From contig NZ_SHNO01000002.1 in assembly GCF_026262645.1 (NCBI RefSeq), positions 62,001 through 126,000 on the forward strand: a stretch of 64,000 nucleotides of DNA, written 5' to 3'. The position numbers were made by a program, and so were the translations under genes. Shown in pieces: positions 56,119 through 64,000 of this stretch (positions are counted from its first letter, which is position 1; each line of letters opens with the position of its first letter). The stretch is from Candidatus Marimicrobium litorale. Its GTDB lineage: Bacteria > Pseudomonadota > Gammaproteobacteria > Pseudomonadales > Halieaceae. The notes below the pieces were generated by a model that worked only from the letters and a program-made list of their open reading frames with translations, was not told where the DNA came from and searched no databases.

Positions 56119-57726
56119 TTACATGCGGAACACCCCAAACCGGGTGTCCTCTATAGGTGCGTTTAACGAAGCCGATAGACACAATCCCAGCACCGTGCGT
56201 GTGTCAGCGGGGTCGATCACGCCATCGTCCCATAGTCTGGCGGAGGCATAGTAGGGGTGACCCTGGCGCTCATAGTTTTCTATGATGGGTTGCTTGAATG
56301 TCTCTTCCTCCTGTTCGCTCATTTGTTTGTCGTCGCGTGCGAGCTGGTCTTGCTTGACGGTGGCTAACACACCGGCGGCCTGCTCGCCGCCCATGACCGA
56401 GATGCGGGCGTTGGGCCACATAAAGAGGAAGCGGGGGTCATAGGCGCGGCCGCACATGGCGTAGTTACCGGCACCGAAAGAGCCGCCAATAATAATGGTG
56501 AACTTGGGTACGCGGGCGCACGCAACGGCGTGCACCATCTTGGCACCGTGTCGCGCAATACCCCCGGCCTCGTATTGCTGCCCCACCATAAATCCTGTGA
56601 TGTTCTGCAGAAAAACGAGGGGAATCTTTCTCTGTGCGCATAACTCGATGAAGTGGGCGCCCTTAACGGCAGATTCGCTGAACAGGATGCCATTGTTAGC
56701 CACTATGCCTACCGGATAGCCGTGAATATGAGCGAAACCACAGACCAGTGTTTCACCAAACAGAGCCTTGAATTCGTCGAACACCGATCCGTCAACCAGA
56801 CGCGCAATGACTTCTCTGACATCGTAGGGTTGCCTGCTGTCGGCGGGAATAACGCCATACAAGTCCTCTACCGGAAACACCGGGTCGACTGGAGGCCGGT
56901 TTTCGGTGGTGACGGGCTTTTGTCGGTTGAGGCGCGAGACCGCGCGGCGCATCAGGGTCAGTGCGTGATGCTCATTGTTGGCGTAGTGGTCTGTCACCCC
57001 GGATGTGCGACAGTGCACATCGGCACCACCAAGGTCTTCTGCAGAGACCACTTCTCCTGTGGCGGCTTTGACCAGTGGCGGTCCCCCGAGGAAGATCGTG
57101 CCCTGATTTTTAACGATGATGGATTCGTCGGCCATTGCGGGCAGGTAGGCGCCGCCGGCAGTGCAGGAACCCAGTACAGCGGCAATTTGCGGAATGCCCT
57201 GGGCGGACATACGGGCCTGGTTGAAAAAAGCGTGACCGAAATGATCCCGGTCCGGAAATACCTCGTCCTGCAGGGGAAGAAAGGCACCTCCGGAATCCAC
57301 CAGATAGAGGCACGGCAACTGATTTTCCTCCGCAATGGTTTGTGCTCGCCCCTGCTTTTTAATGGTGAGCGGATAGTAGGTGCCGCCCTTGACCGTCGCG
57401 TCGTTGACAAAAATCATACATTCGCGACCGGCCACCCGTCCGATGCCGGTGATGATGCCTGCGCCGGGTACCGGGTCGTTGTAAACCTCGTGAGCGGCAA
57501 GTTGCGACAGCTCCAGAAATGGCGCTCCGGGGTCGAGCAGGGCATCCAGTCGCTCTCTCGGCAGCAGTTTGCCGCGGGCACTGTGGCGTTCGCGTGCACG
57601 GTCGCCACCCCCGAGGCTTACTTTCGCTACTTGCCGATGTAAGTCGTCGACCAGGGCCTGCATAGAGTCACGGTTGCAGTAAAATGCGTCATCCAAGGTG
57701 TTAATGCGTGATTCCAGCACGGTCAT
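56119..57726 (-). CDS. liuB: Methylcrotonyl-CoA carboxylase, carboxyltransferase beta subunit
   Basis: A 535-residue acyl-CoA carboxyltransferase. Crotonase-like halves contain [40 protein letters not shown] and [20 protein letters not shown]. The N- and C-terminal family motifs fit MCC beta. It lies 10 bases downstream of the isovaleryl-CoA dehydrogenase gene and 32 bases before the alpha subunit gene; no methylglutaconyl-CoA hydratase (liuC) lies between. Confidence 0.93.
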   Translation of the reverse strand: MTVLESRINTLDDAFYCNRDSMQALVDDLHRQVAKVSLGGGDRARERHSARGKLLPRERLDALLDPGAPFLELSQLAAHEVYNDPVPGAGIITGIGRVAGRECMIFVNDATVKGGTYYPLTIKKQGRAQTIAEENQLPCLYLVDSGGAFLPLQDEVFPDRDHFGHAFFNQARMSAQGIPQIAAVLGSCTAGGAYLPAMADESIIVKNQGTIFLGGPPLVKAATGEVVSAEDLGGADVHCRTSGVTDHYANNEHHALTLMRRAVSRLNRQKPVTTENRPPVDPVFPVEDLYGVIPADSRQPYDVREVIARLVDGSVFDEFKALFGETLVCGFAHIHGYPVGIVANNGILFSESAVKGAHFIELCAQRKIPLVFLQNITGFMVGQQYEAGGIARHGAKMVHAVACARVPKFTIIIGGSFGAGNYAMCGRAYDPRFLFMWPNARISVMGGEQAAGVLATVKQDQLARDDKQMSEQEEETFKQPIIENYERQGHPYYASARLWDDGVIDPADTRTVLGLCLSASLNAPIEDTRFGVFRM

Positions 57727-57736
57727 GGGTGTGCTC

Positions 57737-58906
57737 CTAAGCGGTCGCGTTAAAAAGTTCCCGGCCTATCAGCATCCGCCGGATTTCCGAGGTGCCCGCG
57801 CCTATCTCATACAACTTGGCGTCGCGTAGCAATCGACCCGCAGCGGCGTCATTGGTATAGCCAAAGCCACCGAGTGCCTGAATCGCCTGTAACGCCAACT
57901 GGGTAGCACGCTCCGCGGTGTACAGAATGACCGCGGCGCAGTCCTGACGTGTTTCCTCATCACGATCGCAGGCCGCTGCGACAGCGTAGAGGTAGGCACG
58001 GCTGGCGTTCAGATCTGTGTACATATCCGCCAGCTTGCCCTGCATTAACTGGAACTCACCGATACTCTTGCCGAACTGCTTGCGATCGTGAAGGTAGGGG
58101 ACAACCTCATCGAGGCACGCCTGCATGATGCCTACCGGCCCACCGGACAAGACTGTGCGCTCATAGTCGAGGCCGGACATCAGAATTTTTACGCCGTCAC
58201 CCTCGTTGCGCAGCACGTTGTCTGCCGGGATCTCGCAGTTATCGAATACCAGTTCACAGGTGTTGGAACCCCGCATGCCGAGCTTGTCCAGTTTGGGAGA
58301 GCGAGAAAAGCCCGGGAAATCGCGTTCTACGATAAACGCCGTGATGCCGCGGGAGCCAGCCTCCGGATCTGTTTTTGCATAAACAATGTAGACGTGTGCA
58401 TCGGGGCCGTTGGTGATCCACATTTTTGTGCCATTGAGCACGTACACGTCGCCCTTCTTGCGGGCCGACAATTGCATACTCACCACATCTGATCCCGCGT
58501 TTGCCTCGGACATGGCCAGCGCACCGATTTGTTCGCCACTGCACAGCCCGGGGAGGTAACGGGCTTTCTGTCCCTCGTTGCCGTTTTTCTGTAACTGGTT
58601 CAGGCACAGGTTGGACATCGCGCCGTAGGAGAGGCCGACCGATGCCGAGGCGCGGCTGATTTCCTCCATCACAACCGCGTGGGCCAGGTATCCCTGTCCG
58701 CTGCCACCGTAAGTTTCATCAACGGTAATGCCAAGGAGGCCCATGTTGCCAAAGGTGCGCCACAACTCCGCGGGAAACTCGTTGTTGCGGTCGATCTCCG
58801 CCGCGCGCGGGGCGATCTCCCGTTGGCACATCTGGTACACCGCGTCGCGCAGCTGGTCGATATCCTCTCCCAGGCCGAAGCGAAGAGTGGGGTAGGGCGT
58901 GTTCAT
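57737..58906 (-). CDS. liuA: Isovaleryl-CoA dehydrogenase
   Basis: A 389-residue FAD-dependent acyl-CoA dehydrogenase for leucine breakdown. It has [19 protein letters not shown] (flavin binding), [18 protein letters not shown], the catalytic Glu near residue 248 in [14 protein letters not shown], and the C-terminal [20 protein letters not shown]-like end ([16 protein letters not shown]). The glutamate position in this loop is characteristic of isovaleryl-CoA dehydrogenases. It follows the liuR regulator gene by 13 bases. Confidence 0.93.
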   Translation of the reverse strand: MNTPYPTLRFGLGEDIDQLRDAVYQMCQREIAPRAAEIDRNNEFPAELWRTFGNMGLLGITVDETYGGSGQGYLAHAVVMEEISRASASVGLSYGAMSNLCLNQLQKNGNEGQKARYLPGLCSGEQIGALAMSEANAGSDVVSMQLSARKKGDVYVLNGTKMWITNGPDAHVYIVYAKTDPEAGSRGITAFIVERDFPGFSRSPKLDKLGMRGSNTCELVFDNCEIPADNVLRNEGDGVKILMSGLDYERTVLSGGPVGIMQACLDEVVPYLHDRKQFGKSIGEFQLMQGKLADMYTDLNASRAYLYAVAAACDRDEETRQDCAAVILYTAERATQLALQAIQALGGFGYTNDAAAGRLLRDAKLYEIGAGTSEIRRMLIGRELFNATA

Positions 58907-58919
58907 GGGCGACTCCTGG

Positions 58920-59324
58920 TCAGCTATCCGGTGAATCCGTTACAAGTGGGTTTTCCTGCAGCGCGCGACTGCACAGTTGCTCGACTTCCCCGAGGCTGCT
59001 CAGCGTGTCATCAATGTCTGCCTTCTGCTGTAGCAGGGCGGCCCTGCGTTCTTGCACCGTTGTAACGAGGGCCTGCAGCTGCGTGGCGTTATTGTTGTTC
59101 GGGTCGTACAGGTCGATGACGCTAACGCTTTCCTCCAGTGTCATACCAATTCGCTTGCCGCGCAGAATGAGCTTAATGCGAACGCGGTCAGCGTTGGAGT
59201 AAAGGCGAGTTTGGCCCTGTCGTCGGGGGTGGATGAGCGCCTTTTCCTCGTAATAGCGAATAGTGCGGGTGGTAATGCCGAATTCCCGGGACAGCTCGGA
59301 GATAGTGTATGTCTGCTCAGCCAT
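58920..59324 (-). CDS. liuR: MerR-family regulator of leucine catabolism (LiuR-like)
   Basis: A 134-residue MerR regulator with the winged-helix motif [32 protein letters not shown] and an extended dimerisation helix. It heads the liuR-liuA-liuB-liuD operon, the usual place of LiuR in proteobacteria. A perfect 20-base palindrome lies 48 bases upstream of its start and is the probable operator, implying self-regulation and control of the operon. Confidence 0.9.
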   Translation of the reverse strand: MAEQTYTISELSREFGITTRTIRYYEEKALIHPRRQGQTRLYSNADRVRIKLILRGKRIGMTLEESVSVIDLYDPNNNNATQLQALVTTVQERRAALLQQKADIDDTLSSLGEVEQLCSRALQENPLVTDSPDS

Positions 59325-59371
59325 AATGGAGCTGCCCTGTAAGCGCTGGTCATTGTCAGCATAGCTTAACC

Positions 59372-59391
59372 TTACGTTTACGTAAACGTAA
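59372..59391 (-). promoter_or_regulatory. Perfect 20-base palindrome, probable LiuR operator
   Basis: TTACGTTTACGTAAACGTAA is identical to its reverse complement and lies 48-67 bases upstream of the liuR start codon. It fits the inverted-repeat operators used by MerR-type LiuR regulators. It is the only such site seen near the operon. Confidence 0.75.
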
Positions 59392-59544
59392 ACTTTGGCG
59401 TGAACGTCAGCACAGCCGCAAAGGCCAGAGCCGGGGCCCCCGGCAGATGCTATTCACCTCCAATTGCTATTGGGCCTGCGGGTGTAGCAGGGTAGCGAGG
59501 TTTATTTGATATGATCGCGCCTTATTCCCGAAGGTTGTTGCATC

Positions 59545-60525
59545 ATGTCCAGATCCACCCTCCTGCCACTGCTGGCCAGTGGCGATTTCCGCTCAGGCCA
59601 GGAACTGGCCGAACAGTTGGGTGTCAGTCGCACGGCGGTATGGAAGCAGGTCAATCGGCTCGTGGAAGAATCTGGCCTGCCGATCGAGTCAGTGAAGGGA
59701 AAAGGATACCGCATCGCAGGCGGCGTCGATCTGCTTGAAGCTCCGTTGGTGACGGCAGCCATGAGTCCGCAAAGCCGCCATCTGCTCGATCGGCTGGAAG
59801 TACTCGATACGATCGATTCGACCAATGCTGAAGTGATGCGCAGGGCAGAGGCGGGGTGTGCCCCGGGCCTTGTCTGCACTGCAGAGCAGCAAACGGCGGG
59901 TCGCGGCAGGCGCGGCCGACAATGGGTCAGCCCTTACGCGGGCAACCTCTACCTTTCGTTGCTCTGGGAGTTTGGTCAAGGGGCTGCAGCGCTGGAAGGC
60001 CTTAGCCTCGCGGTGGGTGTAGCGGTCGCTCGTGGTCTTGAACAACTGGCGCTGCCGACGGTGCAGCTCAAATGGCCCAACGATATTCTCTACCGGGGTG
60101 AAAAACTGGGCGGGATACTGATTGAAATGAATGGTGATGTAGACGGCGCCTGTCGCGTCGTGATCGGTATCGGTATAAATGTCTCCATGCCGGCCGCTGC
60201 CGCCGTTGCGATCGATCAGGCGTGGACAGACATTCGCAGCAGTGCCGTCGGGCAGGTGCCCACCCGCAATAGATTACTGGCCGCTTTGCTTGACCAGTTG
60301 TTGCCGCTGCTGGCGGGTTTTGAAGACACGGGGTTCTCCCGTTGGCGCGAAGACTGGCTGGCATTCGATGCCTTTGCGGATGCCGAGGTGGTATTGCACT
60401 CGGGCACCACCACCCTTGCGGGTATCGCTCGCGGTGTGGACGACAGGGGTGCGCTGCAGTTGCAGACGACAACGGGCATTCAGAGCGTATACGGGGGTGA
60501 AATATCGCTGAGGGCGGCGTCTTGA
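59545..60525 (+). CDS. birA: Bifunctional biotin ligase/biotin operon repressor
   Basis: A 326-residue BirA with N-terminal winged helix (GQELAEQLGVSRTAVWKQVNRL) and the ligase domain starting near residue 85 (IDSTNAEVMRRAEAG, GRGRRGRQWVSPYAGNLY, KWPNDILYRGEKLGGILIE). It makes biotinyl-AMP and attaches biotin to carrier proteins such as LiuD. ATG at 59545. It overlaps coaX by four bases. Confidence 0.95.
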   Translation: MSRSTLLPLLASGDFRSGQELAEQLGVSRTAVWKQVNRLVEESGLPIESVKGKGYRIAGGVDLLEAPLVTAAMSPQSRHLLDRLEVLDTIDSTNAEVMRRAEAGCAPGLVCTAEQQTAGRGRRGRQWVSPYAGNLYLSLLWEFGQGAAALEGLSLAVGVAVARGLEQLALPTVQLKWPNDILYRGEKLGGILIEMNGDVDGACRVVIGIGINVSMPAAAAVAIDQAWTDIRSSAVGQVPTRNRLLAALLDQLLPLLAGFEDTGFSRWREDWLAFDAFADAEVVLHSGTTTLAGIARGVDDRGALQLQTTTGIQSVYGGEISLRAAS

Positions 60526-61259
60526 GCAGACTCTGTTTACAACTGGACGTGGGTAACAGCAGTGCCAAGTGGCGCCTGGTGCGAGACGGCGCGGTGGTCA
60601 CACGTGGCGCTTACCGTACCGACGATACCGATTCCCTTGCAGCACTATTGGCCTGCGCTGATCACCTGGATGACGTCTGGGTGTCGAGTGTCGCTGGCCC
60701 CGAACAGGAGTCGGCCCTGCAAGCCCTCGTGACGAAGCGCTGGCCTGTCGAACCCTGGTTTGCGCGCACAGCAGCGACAACAGGCGACTTGCGCAACAGT
60801 TATGCGGAACCCGTGCGTATGGGCGTGGACCGCTGGCTTGCGATGTTGGGCGCCCGGGATCGAAATTCAGGCAGGCTGTGCGTGGTGGATGCGGGATCAG
60901 CCCTGACGATTGATCTGGTCAGCGCGGCGGGCGAGCATGAGGGAGGATATATTATCCCGGGGCCGGCGCTGATGGAGCGTGCCCTGTTGCTGGATACCGA
61001 CCGGGTTAGATTCGCAGAGGATGCGGATTACACGCTGGCACCGGGAACGTCCACGGCAGAGGCCGTGCGTCACGGCATTGCGTTAGCCCAGGCGGGCGCT
61101 GTAAGTATAGCGCTCGAGCAGGTAACGGGAAGTGCCCCGGCGTTACTCTTCTGCGGCGGTGGCGGTGAAGCCCTGATGCAACTGCTGGATCAGGGAGGGC
61201 AGTGGGCGCCGGAGTTGGTGTTCGAGGGGCTCGAGGTAATGGCGGCGCTGCGACCCTAG
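60522..61259 (+). CDS. coaX: Type III pantothenate kinase
   Basis: A 245-residue ASKHA-fold kinase, first step of coenzyme A synthesis. LQLDVGNSSAKWRLV gives the phosphate-binding start; YAEPVRMGVDRWLAMLGAR and VVDAGSALTIDLV are family motifs. It is feedback-insensitive in known type III enzymes. It overlaps the birA end and converges with the HerA-like gene by four bases. Confidence 0.95.
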   Translation: MSRLCLQLDVGNSSAKWRLVRDGAVVTRGAYRTDDTDSLAALLACADHLDDVWVSSVAGPEQESALQALVTKRWPVEPWFARTAATTGDLRNSYAEPVRMGVDRWLAMLGARDRNSGRLCVVDAGSALTIDLVSAAGEHEGGYIIPGPALMERALLLDTDRVRFAEDADYTLAPGTSTAEAVRHGIALAQAGAVSIALEQVTGSAPALLFCGGGGEALMQLLDQGGQWAPELVFEGLEVMAALRP

Positions 61260-62902
61260 CGTAACTGTTTGTGCCAGTTGTGTACCACGTCCTCCACGCT
61301 GATTTCGACAGCACCGCCTCGCCACTTGTCAGCGTAATCTACGTCTGTGGAGTTGGGCGGAGGGTTGGGTATGTCGACCTTGAAACGACTAGGCATAGGG
61401 ACAGCCTCCCCCAGTGCAATCGCCTCACCCTTGGCCAGGGAGGTCAGTGCGGCGAAGGTACTCTGTGCCGCTTCGGGTACCATGGAGCGCACGTACTTCT
61501 GGTCATCGGGGTTGGATATGCGCAGGCAGATGTAGGAGCTACACTGGGAGAGCACGGTTTCCGAGACGTCCGCTGGCCGCTGGCTGACTACGCAGAGCCC
61601 CACGCCATATTTCCTGCCGTTCTTGGAAATCCTTTCCATGACCCGGCGTGCTTCGCGGTAGCGCGGCGCTTCCAGACGTGGAATATATTCATGTGCCTCT
61701 TCACAGACAAGGAATAGCGGGAACTCCCTGCACTGTGGATTCCAGAAGTTGAACTCATACACCAGTCGTCCAATTTGTGCCGTCACCATAGGTGCGACAT
61801 CAAAGGGAACGGCACTCAAATCAAGAACTGTGATACTGGCGTTGGGTTCGCCTCGCCCCACAATATCTTTCATCAGTCCTGTCAGCGATTCGGTCGAGTT
61901 ACGTGTTTTTGGCTGCATGAAGAAATCATAGCGGGTGTCATTCAGCAAGCTATCGATTCTGACCAGTAACTGGCTGAACCTGCCGTAAAGTGGTGATTTT
62001 TTCTTGCCGAAATCGCTGGTCTCCGAGTTGGATTTTTCTATCATGTCTACAAATTTATCGATCGGGTAATAGACTGGCGAGTCCACGGTGATGTGTCCGA
62101 GATCGAGGTGTGCGTTGGCCTCCTGCTTGAGTCGGATCACAATGGAACGAAGATAGGACGTCTGCAGTGATGCGTCCGCGTCGTCGGGATCAATAATGAG
62201 ATCGCACAGCTCGGAATAAGTGAGCATCCAGTAGGGAAATTCCGCCTGCTGCGCATTGAGGCTGCGCACCATGTGTTCTGCAAAGGGTGATTTGACGGAG
62301 GCACCATCAATTTCCCTGTCGCAGTACTCGCCGTGCATATCCAGCAGCACGATATGTGCGTTGGGCATATTGCGCAGCGCTGACTGCAGCAAGCTGGTGA
62401 CTGTCCAGGATTTACCCGCGCCACTCTGCCCGAGGATCGCCGCATGTCGACCAAAAAACGATGAGGCGTCCAGGTGCACATCAACGGAACTGAACGCGGT
62501 CAGTTGTCCCACCTTGAACTCGACATTCTCGCGCTTGGCGAAAATACTGGATAGTTCGTCGAAATTGACCGGGTACACTTCATCGCCGATGTTAGGAAAC
62601 TGCGAAACGCCCTTGACGAAATCTCCGTTCGTATTGAACTCCCCTACCGGTGTAATGCGCACCATGTGTGCGGCCTGACCCTGCCGGTCGGCAGTGCGAT
62701 AGCTGCGCTCCACCATAACCAGAATTTTGGAGTGTGCCTGGTGTATGGCGAGGTAGGAGCCGACCTGACCGCTGCGCGCGCCGCCTTCGCCCAGTTTTGC
62801 CTCGGCGACCTGTTGATCATTATCTGTGATCAACCTGGCGGTGAAATAATCTCCGGAAACTTCGGCCAGCAGCCCGATCCGTGTGCTTGTTTCCTCTGAC
62901 AT
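61256..62902 (-). CDS. HerA-like ATPase (DUF87)
   Basis: A 548-residue ATPase of the HerA/FtsK clade. An N-terminal HAS-barrel-like region (~1-130) precedes Walker A GQSGAGKS at 158-165 and the Walker B FLVCEEAHEYI near residue 398, with a conserved arginine-rich helix RMISKNGRKYG-type segment (MERISKNGRKYGVGL) and CVVSQRPADVSETVLSQC. Such hexameric ATPases translocate DNA. No NurA nuclease or SIR2 partner gene is next to it in this window. Role could be DNA end processing, segregation, or an isolated defence component. Confidence 0.85.
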   Translation of the reverse strand: MSEETSTRIGLLAEVSGDYFTARLITDNDQQVAEAKLGEGGARSGQVGSYLAIHQAHSKILVMVERSYRTADRQGQAAHMVRITPVGEFNTNGDFVKGVSQFPNIGDEVYPVNFDELSSIFAKRENVEFKVGQLTAFSSVDVHLDASSFFGRHAAILGQSGAGKSWTVTSLLQSALRNMPNAHIVLLDMHGEYCDREIDGASVKSPFAEHMVRSLNAQQAEFPYWMLTYSELCDLIIDPDDADASLQTSYLRSIVIRLKQEANAHLDLGHITVDSPVYYPIDKFVDMIEKSNSETSDFGKKKSPLYGRFSQLLVRIDSLLNDTRYDFFMQPKTRNSTESLTGLMKDIVGRGEPNASITVLDLSAVPFDVAPMVTAQIGRLVYEFNFWNPQCREFPLFLVCEEAHEYIPRLEAPRYREARRVMERISKNGRKYGVGLCVVSQRPADVSETVLSQCSSYICLRISNPDDQKYVRSMVPEAAQSTFAALTSLAKGEAIALGEAVPMPSRFKVDIPNPPPNSTDVDYADKWRGGAVEISVEDVVHNWHKQLR

Positions 62903-63314
62903 CCCTGAAATCCCCTCACGCCTGACGGTTCTGTTTCAGACCAGCCAGAATCGCCCTGTTTTTAACGAGTATGGGACACGTGCGGGGCGCGGTACAGTAA
63001 AAAGCCCGCATAACCTCACAAAGTTGATTGATTTCACACCATGCCGAGCCATTTTCGAAAGAAAGCGCTTTTCAGTATTAAAGCGGGTGGCGGGAGGCCG
63101 GTGCTGTCATGTGGGGGTAGCAATCGAGGGGTGTGATCAGGGTGGACAGGGACGTCTGGTTTACACCTGTTACGACGCAGCGGCCACCGAGTTTGAGCGA
63201 TTTGCAGCCGGGCTTTGGTGAGAAGCGTTTTCTCTTTGACAGCGCTGAGAGTCAGCGAGTCCTTGATGCCTCACGGCACCTAGAATTTGGTAAGCGCCGG
63301 AACAAGATCGCGAA
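62903..63314. other. Gap of about 410 bases without recognised gene
   Basis: No recognisable protein or RNA gene was seen. It includes the region upstream of the HerA-like gene. One plus-strand open frame (63133-63594) overlaps the kinase gene antisense and appears spurious. Confidence 0.45.
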
Positions 63315-64000
63315 CTATGTTTTCAGGGGTAATTGCAGGGAGATAATAACCCCGGATTTATCGGGCAGGTTCTCTGCGCTCACTTGGCCGCCATGGAAAT
63401 CCGAGATTAAACTTACGATATGCAAACCAAGGCCTAGATGTACATCACCGGTCTGTTCTTTCCGCAGCGACACCATCGGATCGAACAAGCGGTCTCTTAA
63501 GCCCTGCGGCAGAGTAGGCCCGTTATTGGACAGTGACAAGTTCCAGCTGTTCTCTTCCCTGCGCAGTTGCAGCGTGATGTCGCCCCCTTCGTGACAGAAG
63601 GAGGCAGCATTCTCCATCAGTTTGTCCAGGGCTTGTACAATCAAGTCAGCGACGCCGGTCACGAGGGCGCCTGTACCCTGAATGTCCAGTGAGAGATTAT
63701 ATTGCGAGTAGATTCCACGATAGACGGCAAACAACTCAGTGATCAATGGCACCAGGTCGAGCTCTTCAGGGATATTGTTCCTGATGCTCTCTTCAAGGCG
63801 ATTGGCTTCACTCATAGCATTCAGAATGCGTTGCAGCCGCGCGAGGCCCTCGCGGGCGCGCTGCAAATACACGGGCCTTTCTGCAGTCTGATCATCGAGG
63901 TGTTCGAGATTATCCAGAGAGCTTTGTATGACTGCGATGGGTGTGCGCAGCTCGTGGGATAGCTTTCGACTGAGTGTGCGCAGGTAGTCGTTATACTCCC
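63315..64000 (-). CDS. Sensor histidine kinase, C-terminal part (start outside window)
   Basis: About 228 residues of a histidine kinase open to the window edge. The phosphorylated His lies in LSRKLSHELRTPIAVIQSS, right next to the edge. The ATP-binding domain follows, with N-box LDKLMENAASFCHEGG, G1 LSNNGPTLPQGLR and G2-like LGLGLHIVS. The sensing portion and partner regulator lie outside the window. Confidence 0.88.
   Translation of the reverse strand, partial: EYNDYLRTLSRKLSHELRTPIAVIQSSLDNLEHLDDQTAERPVYLQRAREGLARLQRILNAMSEANRLEESIRNNIPEELDLVPLITELFAVYRGIYSQYNLSLDIQGTGALVTGVADLIVQALDKLMENAASFCHEGGDITLQLRREENSWNLSLSNNGPTLPQGLRDRLFDPMVSLRKEQTGDVHLGLGLHIVSLISDFHGGQVSAENLPDKSGVIISLQLPLKT

Noticed and set aside
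56653-57642. Plus-strand 329-residue frame antisense to the carboxylase beta subunit
   Set aside because: Shadow of a securely assigned gene; no recognisable domain.

Overview
The window looks like a chromosomal segment of an aerobic marine-type gammaproteobacterium. I infer this from gene content and order, not from any database search. The order rnr-rlmB-rpsF-rpsR-(DUF2232)-rplI-dnaB, and nrdR-ribD-ribE-ribBA-ribH-nusB-thiL-pgpA with ribA, ispA, xseB and dxs nearby, resembles Pseudomonas and its relatives. The leucine-degradation genes and BspA-like/LemA genes would fit the Cellvibrionales/Halieaceae side of the class. That lineage call is tentative.

Layout. 1-6 kb: the 3' end of purA, then a nucleotide-sugar module (UDP-xylose synthase, UDP-glucose dehydrogenase, UDP-glucuronate 4-epimerase, galE) and a secreted leucine-rich-repeat protein. 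6-14 kb: accessory genes (AraC-type regulator, M48 peptidase with LemA, FHA protein, AspT-type transporter, hspQ, a histidine-rich small protein) and tRNA-Leu. 14-25 kb: RNA and ribosome genes (rnr, rlmB, rpsF, rpsR, rplI), dnaB, an opposing two-gene operon of DnaT-like and lambda-P-like proteins, and radA. 25-38 kb: PilZ protein, tesB, ettA, glyA, then the nrdR-riboflavin-nusB-thiL-pgpA run, an aspartic protease, ribA, ispA and xseB. 38-46 kb: a more A+T-rich surface-polysaccharide island (ABC exporter, glycosyltransferases, Stealth protein, TagD-like and TagF-like proteins) carrying at least two decayed genes; it lies between xseB and dxs. 46-64 kb: dxs, hslR, yrfG-like, cysQ, DUF465, ogt-like, sterol desaturase-type, yaeQ, the leucine catabolic operon liuR-liuA-liuB-liuD, birA, coaX, a HerA-like ATPase and the end of a histidine kinase gene.

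How it works together. The UDP-sugar enzymes at the left can supply UDP-xylose, UDP-galacturonate and UDP-galactose, and the 38-46 kb island can assemble and export a glycan with polyol-phosphate or sugar-phosphate links. BirA attaches biotin to carboxylases such as the methylcrotonyl-CoA carboxylase encoded beside it. The most interesting points are: the putative helicase-loading pair (winged helix plus three DnaT-like repeats, and a lambda-P-like partner) next to dnaB; a riboflavin-operon RibBA protein whose two domains both lack key residues; a teichoic-acid-like gene set in a Gram-negative setting; and the visible gene-fusion and deletion scars in the polysaccharide island. No CRISPR array, insertion sequence, prophage or rRNA was seen.
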